Source of the DNA: Eublepharis macularius
Lineage: Eukaryota > Chordata > Lepidosauria > Squamata > Eublepharidae
Assembly: GCF_028583425.1 (NCBI RefSeq)
Contig: NC_072806.1
Span: 36,130,001-36,194,000, forward strand
Direction: 5' to 3'
Length of the DNA stretch: 64,000 bases
This document shows, in pieces, positions 55,357 to 64,000 of this stretch. The position numbers and the translations under genes were made by a program. Position 1 is the stretch's first letter. Each line of letters starts with the position of its first letter. The notes under the pieces were generated by a model. It did no database searches and was not told where the DNA came from. It was given only the letters and a program-made list of their open reading frames with translations.

Positions 55357-56666
55357 GGAGAAAAATGTTGTAACAGGCATACCACACCCTAAGCTTTTCG
55401 AGGAGAGCCAGGAACCTCTCAAAATCCCTAGCTTGTAAAAAGTCAGCTGATGCCAAACACCTCTCTAGGAATGTTCAGAGGCAAGGAACAAGAAAGCAAA
55501 GTCTCTTTACTTTGTGCCCCATTAAGTGGCAAGCCGTTTGCAAAGCAACAAGCCAAATGCTGTGGTTATTCCCTCCCCTGCTTGTGTCTCATGGTGAGAG
55601 AGAAAAAGAGAAAAAGTCATTGAGATGCGCTGCGTCCTGCAGTGACTGTAACCTCTAAGAATGTCAGGGCTCGGACTGTCTTTATTAAGGTTCCTGCCGG
55701 GCGGAAATGGCTCGGTGGGACCATGAATCATGGCTTTCCATAACATTTGGGATCAAACTGCTTTAAAAAAAAGGAGAAGAAGCATGGCCAGTTTAACTGG
55801 AGAGACAAAAATTACTTCAAGAAACATTACAGCTTCTCTCCTGGATGGTCGAATTCCAAGCAGAGATTCTGAAGCGAGACGATAGTTGATGGGCTGGAAA
55901 TGGAGCCGCTCTGCTTCACTCACCAGGGGTGCAGACTGGACTGGGTCAGATACTGTGGGTCCAACTGGCGAGTGGAGGTGCTTTCCTCCCTCAAAATGAG
56001 CCTCCGAAGCCTTTGGTTCGAGGCAATGCTAAACCATGGCTTGACATTACATGCAAGAGCCCCAGGGATGGTCCAACCTCTTCCTTCCAGGCTCTTCCAC
56101 TCTTCTTCCTTGTCCATCACAATACCAACATTTGCAATTCTCATTTGGAAAGGATCTGTACACCAGTTTGCCAGTTCAGAAGACACACAGATAGCAAGCG
56201 TGTGTAAGTCTACACTAAACTAAACTGTTTCTTAGTGTTGCTAAACCAGAATTAGAAGGCAGTCGAGGTGATTTTAGTTTAGTCCCCTCTGATCAACAAG
56301 AGAGACCTTTCCGTCTACCTTCTCCTTATCAGTTCGAACAGGCGCGCTGCACAAAATGTAACTGCAGGGCAAACAGATTCAGGTGACATACGCCTGAGAC
56401 AAGCCACACGGTCTAAAAGAGCCCCCTGCTCCTAACAGCACTTCCGGAATACTCACAAGCAGGGGCTGGAGGCGACAGGAATTTCATAGCCTTTGTCCCT
56501 GGCAGTTGTTATTCAGAGGTTCACTGCCTCTGAATATGGAAGTTCCATTTAGCCATCATGCTAAAATGCTATTGATAGAATTACCCTCCAATAATTCAGC
56601 TAATTCTTTTTTTAAGTTATTGTATTTAACCCAAAGCATGAACAGCCTGAACGTAAGACAGATCTC

Positions 56667-56670
<4 letters not shown>

Positions 56671-56744
<74 letters not shown>
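56671..56744. repeat. (TA)37 microsatellite
   Basis: 74 bp of perfect TA repeats; such tracts can extrude cruciforms and are often length-variable. Confidence 0.97.
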
Positions 56745-56749
<5 letters not shown>

Positions 56750-56999
56750 TTTTAAGCTACAGCATATACCTGTAATTTTTATGAAAATTTAAGAGAAACA
56801 CTTTCTGGTGCTCCTGGAACGTTAAAAAAATATTTGGTTTCCTTTCAGGTAAACAGGGTATTTAAAGAACAGCTTACACACAGAAGAGAATCAAGTGATA
56901 TAGCTTCTCCTGGACTGTACCACATGCAGCAACTTGAGAAAAAACCCGTGTCAGGGAAAAGAGCTAAATCACACTAATTATAAGCCAGTAAACCCTGAC

Positions 57000-57215
57000 C
57001 TGGATAGTCCAGGTGAGCCTGATTTCATCAGATCTCAGAAGCTAAGCAGGGTCAGCCTTGGTTAGTAACTGGATGGGAGACCTCCAAGGAAGACCAGGGT
57101 TGCAGAGCCAGGCAATGGCAAACCACCTCTGTTGGTCTCTTGCCAGGAAAACCCCACCAGGGGTTGCCATAAGTCAACTCTGACTTGAGGGCACTCTCCA
57201 CCACCACACAAGCCA
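57000..57215 (+). repeat. 5S rRNA-derived SINE
   Basis: The 5S gene internal control region is recognisable: CAGATCTCAGAAGCTAAGC, AGGGTCAGCCTTGG, TTAGTAACTGGATGGGAGAC. A SINE body follows: CAATGGCAAACCACCTCTG, GCCATAAGTCAACTCTGAC, TTGAGGGCACTCTCCACCAC. The 5' part of the 5S sequence is decayed. Confidence 0.92.
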
Positions 57216-57814
57216 CAGGAACCCCTAAACAACAGCGAATAGCCTTAACACCCAGTAAGTGCAGGCTACAAACATTCAGGCTGTTCTCTGCCACCATGAA
57301 GACTAGAAGGTTGCAATAGAATACGAGAAACAGACACAGATTTTCTCCTTGGTGCCTGGATTTCTATAACATGCACACTGTTATTGTCTACATTTCCCTG
57401 ACAGTGACTAAAATAAGCACTTACACACAAATACACTTTGTACCAAGTGGAGACTGAGGGGCCTAGTGACTTTTACTAAACAAATATATTTAAAGGAATT
57501 AAAACACTAAACTTGTTCACCCTGGGATAATGGGTTAATACAGAAAGATGCTGTTCTCTTCCCTCCTCCCTACCCACTAAGAAGCCAGTGATGAGGGAGG
57601 CAAGCTGGAATCCCATCACCAGTTTTAGAGGAGGAGTCGAGGTGAACACGTGGCTCTCTTCCAACTCTTTACAACGCTTTGAAGAGCGGCCACCTCCACT
57701 CACACAGCGGCCTTCTCCCGAGTCAAACCACGGGCCTTCCAAGCTCGACACGGCCTATTTTGACTGGCAGCAGTGCCCTTCCAGGGACTTAGAGATGTTT
57801 CATATTCGCCGCTA

Positions 57815-57895
57815 TTTGATCTGGGGATTGAATCTGGCATTTTCTGCAGACAAAGCGGAGGCTCTACCTCTGAGCCACGGGTGCAGACTCCAAAA
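57815..57895 (-). repeat. tRNA-derived SINE head, reverse orientation
   Basis: 'GATTGAATCTGGCATTTTCTG' and 'AGGCTCTACCTCTGAGCCACG' are the reversed B and A boxes of the GTAGCT-type family. Confidence 0.65.
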
Positions 57896-59379
57896 CCCAG
57901 CGCAAAGCCTTTCCAGCCAAGACCCAGGAAACCTCGGGCATAGCTGAGATCTGGGATAGTACACGGCCTGGCAGCTGGGAAAGGTCTGCCAAGGTTTTCT
58001 GTAGCTGGTTGCAGGAGAGAGGGGGGGGCAGGATCCCACGACGTATCCGGAAGTCACAGTCTAGGTGCAGTCGCTGGAGGGTGCGTGCGTGTGCTTTATC
58101 CTCACAGACCATGTCCCAAGACAAATAAAAATCACTTTGAGAGTCACTTTTTCTTTTTAATTCTTACAAATTTTAGGCACAGATCACCAGGACCACAGCG
58201 CCAACCACCACTGAAACTCATCTGAATTACACTGAAATCAACGGCAAAATTCATTTGTAAGTTGCCAAGCATCCCCTTTTTTCGGAAATGCCGCAAACGG
58301 AACAGCAAGCAAAGAAATAAAGCTACCGTTTTAATCTTTGAAACATGCCAGGCGAAGGTGGACAAAGATCCCATCTACCCACAGCAGGCCAGACAGAAGC
58401 AATGCATGATGGTCACATCCATACCTTATTGCTCATCCACAGCAGCTGATACTTGGGGGCGTTGCTGTCTTTGGAAATGAAGCTTATGCTCTTCGAATGC
58501 AATCACCCTTTCCATATGCAGACAATCAGGGTAGAGAGAACCACTCTTTGCTGGGCCCTGCACAATGCACCGTGGCACAAGCACCCTGAGCCAGACAACT
58601 TCTCTAGCCAGAGAAAGGCACCCAACTCCCTTCCACCGGGACTTGCAGAGTCCAAGGCCCCGAATGCACAGGTGACGCCTGCTAGGAGTCACACCTGACT
58701 GGAACGAAGACATTTGCTTCCTTGAGGAGAGCAGAGGGACCAGTGAAGTTGGGGCCCCCTCAAACCTGATGAGGGGGAAACTACCATTTCTCCGCCAACA
58801 CCTGCCACTCAGCTGCTGCCACTGCCTGTTGTGGGGGAAGGGGTGAAGACAAGACCAGCATCTTCTCCTCTCACAGAGCTTCTGCGCCCTCCTTTCTTGC
58901 AAAACAAGAGCGGGCTCAACTCCCCCCCCCAAAAAAAACACCCAATCACTGCCAGCAGTCCTTGCCAGAGAAACCTGTCCTTCCATGAATCCACCTAATT
59001 CATGTAAGACCAAGGATGATAATGTGGTGAGAAGTTCTACTGGCGGATTGTGCTGAATTAAGCACGGTAAGACACGTGGGTTGGGTTGGAGCTCTTCAAG
59101 ATAGCTTGGCATACTGGCTTCACATTACTTTTTCCTCTACGTCTGGCTATCTATTTTATTATACAAAACTAGCACAAGGACAAATCCATATGTTTTCTAT
59201 AAAAGTCTACACAGCTAGTGCCTCCTAAAATGCAAAGTCAACACTCCACAGCCGTTTTAACCATTTGAGGTTTAGCTTCCTAGAATGCTTAACCAACCGA
59301 ATGCCCAAGAGACAGAGTTTCTCTTCCACCTGCTACGCTGCTCTCCTCTTTATGCCGAGACTCAACACGGTGTAACACT

Positions 59380-60260
59380 GAGTGACATTTTAATAAACAC
59401 AAAACTAATAAAGATTTCAGTAACCGTGCTCGAAAATGGGTAATGAGCAGATCTGTGTCGCTTTATTCAATATTCACCATCCTCTCCCTCAACGTGGCTC
59501 TGCTGCCCCCACCCCCGTGTCAGCAAAAACCTGGTGACTGAGAAGGGTTTAGGACAAGGACACAGTGCGGCCCTCGGAGTCTCTTCCGCAGGCACACAAT
59601 GCCAGCCCTCCACCCTACTACGCAAGTGGGCATGAATGTGGCGGTCTCTCCCCCTTCTTTGCCACAAAACAGCCATGCGGTAGAAATGATGGCAGCCATT
59701 CAGGGGTTAAGAGAGGCAGTGAACCCCCAGCTAATGAGCAAGTATACAGCAGGCGGTGTAAGATAAATGGAACGCTCCTCGCTTCTGCTGGAGTCAGCAT
59801 GAACCGCGGCCCTGCGGCTTGTTTGTGGCAAATGGAGTGCGCGAAATATCAAAGGGCAGTGATCCAGAAGACGACCGGCTTTGACAAATTTTAAATTGGC
59901 CAGAAAGAAAAAATGTGGGGGGTGGGGGGAGAAAATTATGCAATTCGCTTGTGTCCTACAATCTTGGCTCTTCCTGTTGTGGCAGTAGAAATAGAGCGCG
60001 TGCGTGTGCTGCGTGTGTGCATGCACCCGACCACCAAACATTGAGAGCAATTACAAGCCATCTAAGCAAGACACTTATCAGCCACTGGAGCTTTTAGCGC
60101 TCTCTGGCTCTCTTTCCCCCCTATATGCATGGTTGTGAAGAGCCTAACCTCTTGCGTCGACCTCATTTTAATTAAGGCAGGAATTTGCTTGGGATTCAAT
60201 TGCTGATTTCAGGGAGGGTTCAGGTTTACCGCAGAAAAACGCTCTCAACATCCTTCAGAT
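59380..60260. other. Largely repeat-free block, possible conserved non-coding region
   Basis: No SINE, LINE or TIR signature. Contains AACCGTGCTCGAAAATGGG, GGGTAATGAGC, AATTTTAAATTGGCC and CATTTTAATTAAGGCAGG. Impression from composition only. Confidence 0.22.
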
Positions 60261-60734
60261 TTCAGGGGCATATATAGAAAAGTGTTGATTCTGCTTCGTA
60301 TGTGAATGAAGCCTTCGGAAGGCTTTACACAAAGATAGCGATTTAGGCTGGCCTCATAACAACAGCTGAATTAAAAAAAGGGAATCAAGGAGCACGTTCA
60401 GCAGATCTGCCGCGATCGCAGCAGGAACTATAAAGGGATAACGTTCCTTCTATTGCAAACTGCTGCAAGACAGAAGATGCAGAGCGGTTCTTGTTTTGTA
60501 CAAACAGGGAGGCAACTCATGGCGGGTACGACAAAAAAGTTCTTTTCGACACAGCTTCAGTATGCCCAGGGATGGGGGATCAGAATCCCTTTGAGTCACA
60601 TGACTTTTGGAGACTTGCAAAGTACCGAATTGTAGATTTTCCCACAGATAGACAGAAAAAAGCAACTGCTGCAATCCGAGAAAGCAGATTTCTTATTGCA
60701 AGAAGGGGGAGAGGGGGAACAAGAAGGGATTGCT

Positions 60735-60945
60735 ACTGTGGTTGTTTGTGGTGCAACAATTAAGAGTTTGGGATTAGCCTCTGGGAGACTTCACTACTCT
60801 ACTGTGGAAGCTTGCTGGGTGGCCTTGGGCCAGTCATACACTCAGCCTAACCTACCTCACAGGGTTGTTCTGAGGATAAATGCTGAACAGAATTGTGTAA
60901 GATGCTTTGGGTAGAAAGGGGAGACAGGCAGAACATAAACAAGGT
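60735..60945 (+). repeat. tRNA-derived SINE
   Basis: A decayed head (GTGGTGCAACAATTAAGAG) is followed by 'GCTTGCTGGGTGGCCTTGG', 'CAGCCTAACCTACCTCACAG', 'GGTTGTTCTGAGGATAAATG' and 'TGTAAGATGCTTTGGGTAG', the standard 3' layout. Confidence 0.75.
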
Positions 60946-61054
60946 GAATTAAATCAATCATCGGCATCATCTTGCTCTGCTTGCAAGTTTCTGAGCACAA
61001 GGACTGCATGTATGGGATTGCACTGTGGAGTCTGTGAGGAGCTCCTGCTTAGAT

Positions 61055-61290
61055 GCGCCTTAAGGGGGGATTGGACAAGTTCGCTGGGAAGGTCTGGTCC
61101 ACTAGCCTGGACAGCAAAGTGGAAGGTCTATGTTCAGTGGCACTCTGCCTCTGAATACCTGATGCTGGGGGCAAGCCATCAGGGTGGAGGGCCGTCACTT
61201 CCATCCCCTGCTTGGGGAAATTTCAACAGCGGCAGGCTGGGCTCTGGAGGAAACAGGACGCTGGCCTGATTCCAGCAGAGGCCGATTGTT
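61055..61290 (+). repeat. CR1-like LINE 3' end
   Basis: 'GGGGGGATTGGACAAGTTCG', 'GTCTATGTTCAGTGGCACTC', 'CTCTGAATACCTGATGCTGG', 'GGAAACAGGACGCTGGCCTG', 'ATTCCAGCAGAGGC' follows the 3' region of a CR1/L3-type LINE. Confidence 0.7.
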
Positions 61291-62382
61291 CGGTCTTATC
61301 GGAACAGATACAGCAGTGGATCCCATGGATCTGATCCACCGGCACAAGTTCTTTCCTGCAGCAAAAACCTTCCCTTGCCGCAAGACACGTGGCACAAATG
61401 CTCGCATAAGGGGGAGTTTCCTTCATGTTGGAGGAACGAGCCTCTGCTAGCAGAGCTGATTTGCGGGGCGCAGCCCTTGCATGCCTACACAAACCGCCAA
61501 GATGAAGGAGTGGTTCAGGTGAGTTGGAGTACCATCCTGCCCCCATCAGTTACGATACTGGTAAGAAGTACTAACGTAGACTGCAGTACTTTTAAAAACA
61601 TATATACAGGCTCTATAGAGTCATATAGGTGTGGGGGGGGAATCTTTGCAATTTACAATCTTAATTTCCACAATGGGTGAGATTGCAGGGAGGAGGAAAG
61701 AGGCAGGGCTCTGAAGGGCCTGGTGCTGAGCCCTTGCGGTGCAGCCCTTTCACTGTGCCGCCCTGGCACTGGGGTAGACTCCCAGTCTGGGGAGGCCCTC
61801 AGCAAAAGGCTGCTTCCTGGGCCCCGCTCCCAGGCACAGCCCTGGCACAGGCGAGGGCAGGCGATGAAACGGCACCTGCTGCTTTGGGTGGCCATTCCCG
61901 CCTCACTTGCCCTCTCCCCTGTGACTGGGGGGGGGGGGGGCTGATGCTCCAAGCAACCTTCCTTAGGGATTGCATGGACAGTGGTGGCAGCCTGAGCCGA
62001 CCCCCGCTGCTTCCCTCCGGCCACCAGGTCATGGAGGAGGAGAGGCGGGCAGCATGAGTGCCAAGGCCTCGTCCGCATAGGGCAAGACATTGGGCTGTCA
62101 GTGCTCCAGCGTTTGGTTGCCTTCTGGCTTGGCTGTCCCACACCGAAAAATCCAGTTGCCAGGGACTGAGAGAGAGGTGTGGATTCAACGTGGTGTGGAT
62201 GCAGCCCCAGGGAGGGCCGGCCTATTTCTTCCAAAGGGCAATCTTTTCAGGGTAGATTCAATGCCCACCATCCTAAGAGCAGAGGCAGGCTGCAACAGCT
62301 ACCATTGCACGCGAGAAGGCCCTTCCCAAGGCCTCAAGGCTTGGGCAAACGCTCACTAATCTGTGCCTTCCAAAAAAATTCC

Positions 62383-62925
62383 AGGGGGGGTATCCATGTT
62401 AGTCTACTGCAGCAAAATAAAACAGAAGACTAGCGGCACCAGGGCTTTTTTTCAGGGGGACCGCGGGGGAACGGAGTTCCGGAACCTCTTGAAAATGGTC
62501 ACATGGCTGGAGTGGCGCGGAGGGCAATCCAAACTCCCCTCTGTCTGGAGATCAGGGGGCGGGGCCACCAGCCATGTGACCATTTTCTCTGCGGGCAACC
62601 CACTGAGTTCCGCCACCTCTTTTCCCGGAAAAAAAGCCCTGAGCGGCACCTTAAGACTACCAGCATTTATTCCAATACCAGCTTTTGTGAGTCAGAGCTC
62701 ACTTATTCTAGTTCTACGAAGAGGGAATCATATGCCTCCACATTTTACAGAGAAAATTAAAGAATGGGAGGAGCTGTGGGAGGGAAGAAAGGTTTGGTGT
62801 GAATCCTGTTATAAATCTTTCAGGGGAGATTCTGTGTCTTAGCATCTGAAGAAGCGAGCTCTGACTCAAAAATGCTCCTGCTGAAATAAATGTTGTTTGC
62901 TTTAAGATGCCGTTGGATTTCTGCT
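62383..62925. mobile_element. Third foldback retroelement, related family, split by a hAT element
   Basis: The left arm (reverse) starts GGGGGGTATCCATGTTAGTC at 62383, is interrupted at 62440-62641, and resumes to about 62720. The right arm (forward) runs from ~62838: TAGCATCTGAAGAAGCGAGC, TCTGACTCAAAAATGCTCC, GAAATAAATGTTGTTTGC, TTTAAGATGCCGTTGGATTT. The arms share the GAGCTC-containing hairpin and the AATAAATG block. Outer target repeats were not found. Confidence 0.7.
62440..62641. mobile_element. hAT MITE with a perfect 8-bp target duplication
   Basis: CAGGGCTTTTTTTCAG and GGAAAAAAAGCCCTG are the termini. AGCGGCAC lies at 62432-62439 and 62642-62649. A shorter (202-bp) sibling of the 332-bp element at 40063: both keep GGTCACATGGCTGG, ATCAGGGGG.GGGGCCACCAG and CCACCTCTTTTCCC. 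It interrupts the left arm of the foldback element. Confidence 0.97.
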
Positions 62926-62959
62926 TTAGTTCAATATTGCTGAACCACTGAAGAGGACA

Positions 62960-63125
62960 AAGGGGTTAAAAGAAGGCTTCCCAGAAGAGAGGGGTTTTGA
63001 GCAGGTGATGAGAAAGGCCTGTGCTTGAGACCCCGGAAAGCCCTGGCCAGTCTGAGCAGACAATACGGGCTCTGATGGATCAAGGGTCTGAGTTGGTAGA
63101 AAGCAGCTTCATGCGTCCTCGTATC
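62960..63125 (+). repeat. tRNA-derived SINE 3' part
   Basis: 'GGCCTGTGCTTGAGACCCCG', 'GGCCAGTCTGAGCAGACAAT', 'GATGGATCAAGGGTCTGAG', 'GTAGAAAGCAGCTTCATGCG' is the 3' body of the GTAGCT-type SINE, without its head. Confidence 0.8.
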
Positions 63126-63303
63126 TGAGAGAGCTGAAAGAAGAGTATCCAACCACTTTTTTCATATAATCTAATCAATGATTTGACCAAAGCTTGAAGC
63201 CAAAGCTAAACCCACACTTGGTCAATGGAAAGCAAGCTCACGCCTGTGTAAAAGGCAAATGGAACGGGTTTATCAGCACAACAGTAACCTTTTGAAGGCT
63301 TAC

Positions 63304-63416
63304 CGAGCCGCTCTGCCAGGCGTGTGTAGATGGGGTCTACTCGTCTCATCGTTTTCACCAAGTCTTTCTTGCGGAATTTGATTTCCACAGTCCCTTCGGG
63401 TTCCAGAACTCCACCT
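63304..63416 (-). CDS. ACACA: ACACA coding exon (fifth from the end)
   Basis: The most upstream ACACA exon in the window, 113 bp. The acceptor TTCCTGTTTCAG is followed by A (completing a codon with the exon outside the window), then [37 protein letters not shown] and the first base of the glycine codon split to 46583. The donor is [22 protein letters not shown] and the [10 protein letters not shown] segment lie in the carboxyltransferase domain; TMRRVDP and LAERLG are ACC1-type, where ACC2 has SMRRIDP and MEQLG as I recall. The next upstream exon is not in the remaining 584 bases. Confidence 0.98.
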
Positions 63417-64000
63417 CTGAAACAGGAAGGAGGAAGATACTTTTAGGTTGTAAGGTAGACTGTGCTGGAAGGGGCGAAACGCCTCTCTCTTAACTGTTAA
63501 CTCCAGACGCTGCAGATGTGGGAAAGGAAATTCTATGCCAGGAATTATTAGGACAGGGGTGGAAAATAAATCACCAGTCCTGCATTGCTCTTGCATGGAA
63601 CAGCCATGTTTGGAAGGCAGTGACCGGCTCTGTCTCCCCATCGCAAAAGGTATGGAAAGGTGTACAAAGAAAGCAACTAAGATACCAAAAGGGACTAAAG
63701 ATGGAAAGGCTACAGAGTTGGGGGCTTTTTTGTTTCAGAAACTAAGATTGCTGACAAGGTGAGGAAGCCTGGATCTTACATGTTGATCTAAACAAAGCTG
63801 GCAAAACTCTGGCTGATGGTTCATACAAACATCACCCACTTCCACTAGAGACTGCCCCACCTGCTTTTCGTATCCCTCAGTCGCATCCATGGAAAATACA
63901 AATGCATTGTACTAGATCTACGCGCAGAGCAATGAATGTTATAGCGCAATAAAACATACCAGGCCTGCATGTGAAAAAGCGCAAGGCCCACAGCCTTGCT
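63417..64000 (-). other. ACACA: ACACA intron, partial
   Basis: Runs off the window end. No repeat, RNA gene or exon recognised. Confidence 0.85.

Larger units (their letters stand above)
46584..63303 (-). other. ACACA: ACACA intron (16.7 kb), repeat-rich
   Basis: Between the donor GTAAGC at 63303 and the acceptor at 46584. It holds a nested L2/TIR/foldback block, several SINEs, two long simple repeats, a 5S-derived SINE and a hAT element inside a foldback. Stretches 46590-48100, 55360-56640 and 57900-59370 show nothing I can name. Confidence 0.95.

Noticed and set aside
57000-57215. A functional 5S rRNA gene
   Set aside because: The 5' part of 5S is degenerate, and the sequence continues into a SINE body rather than ending in a T-run, so it is a 5S-derived SINE.
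58426-59112. 228-codon open frame on the - strand inside an ACACA intron
   Set aside because: No family resemblance. The composition is mixed Cys/Trp/Arg-rich as in random GC-rich DNA. It is in the sense direction of the ACACA intron but has no bearing on the ACACA frame.
61653-62234. 193-codon open frame on the - strand
   Set aside because: Pro/Ser/Arg-rich, GC-driven frame with overlapping frames on both strands and no homology that I recognise.

Overview
This window is vertebrate nuclear DNA, most likely from a squamate reptile (a lizard). It is AT/GC-mixed, intron-rich and crowded with degraded interspersed repeats. The organism call rests on the repeats: tRNA-derived SINEs whose body and tail match the 'Sauria' type, a second tRNA-derived SINE family, a 5S-rRNA-derived SINE, CR1 and L2 LINEs, and many hAT-like and other short terminal-inverted-repeat (TIR) elements. 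I cannot name the species.

Two protein-coding genes are supported, and they face each other tail to tail. On the + strand, bases 1-19016 are read as the last intron of AATF. Its terminal coding exon is tiny (19017-19080, 20 codons plus stop) and is followed by a 3' UTR ending near 19960. On the - strand, the last five coding exons of ACACA (acetyl-CoA carboxylase 1) lie at 63304-63416, 46429-46583, 43787-43957, 34203-34339 and 33349-33475. They join in frame into the final ~233 residues of the carboxyltransferase end of the enzyme. A roughly 3.2 kb 3' UTR follows, down to about 30045-30200. This convergent AATF(+)/ACACA(-) order is the same as I recall for human chromosome 17q12, which supports both calls. 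The interval between the two 3' ends is about 10 kb.

The rest is intron and intergenic DNA. The 1-19 kb part holds a run of reverse-oriented SINEs (4.4-5.35 kb), an old LINE split by an LTR (8.8-10.2 kb), a foldback retroelement with a perfect 16-bp target duplication (10.46-10.71 kb), Sauria SINEs and a hAT-like element. The 20-30 kb part holds a ~1 kb TIR element, a repeat-poor AT-rich block (26.8-28.4 kb) that looks like conserved non-coding DNA, and a GC-rich hAT element. The ACACA introns hold a CR1 and an L2 copy, each broken by TIR elements, plus two hAT elements with perfect 8-bp target duplications.

The most interesting recurring signal is a set of short 'foldback' retro-insertions: two copies arranged head to head, flanked by direct repeats of 12-16 bp, with centres that resemble a hammerhead-ribozyme core (CTGANGA, stem, GAAA). 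Penelope-like retroelements are known to carry such ribozymes, so these may be their non-autonomous relatives. That assignment is inference. Nearly all long open reading frames here are chance or repeat-derived and were left out.
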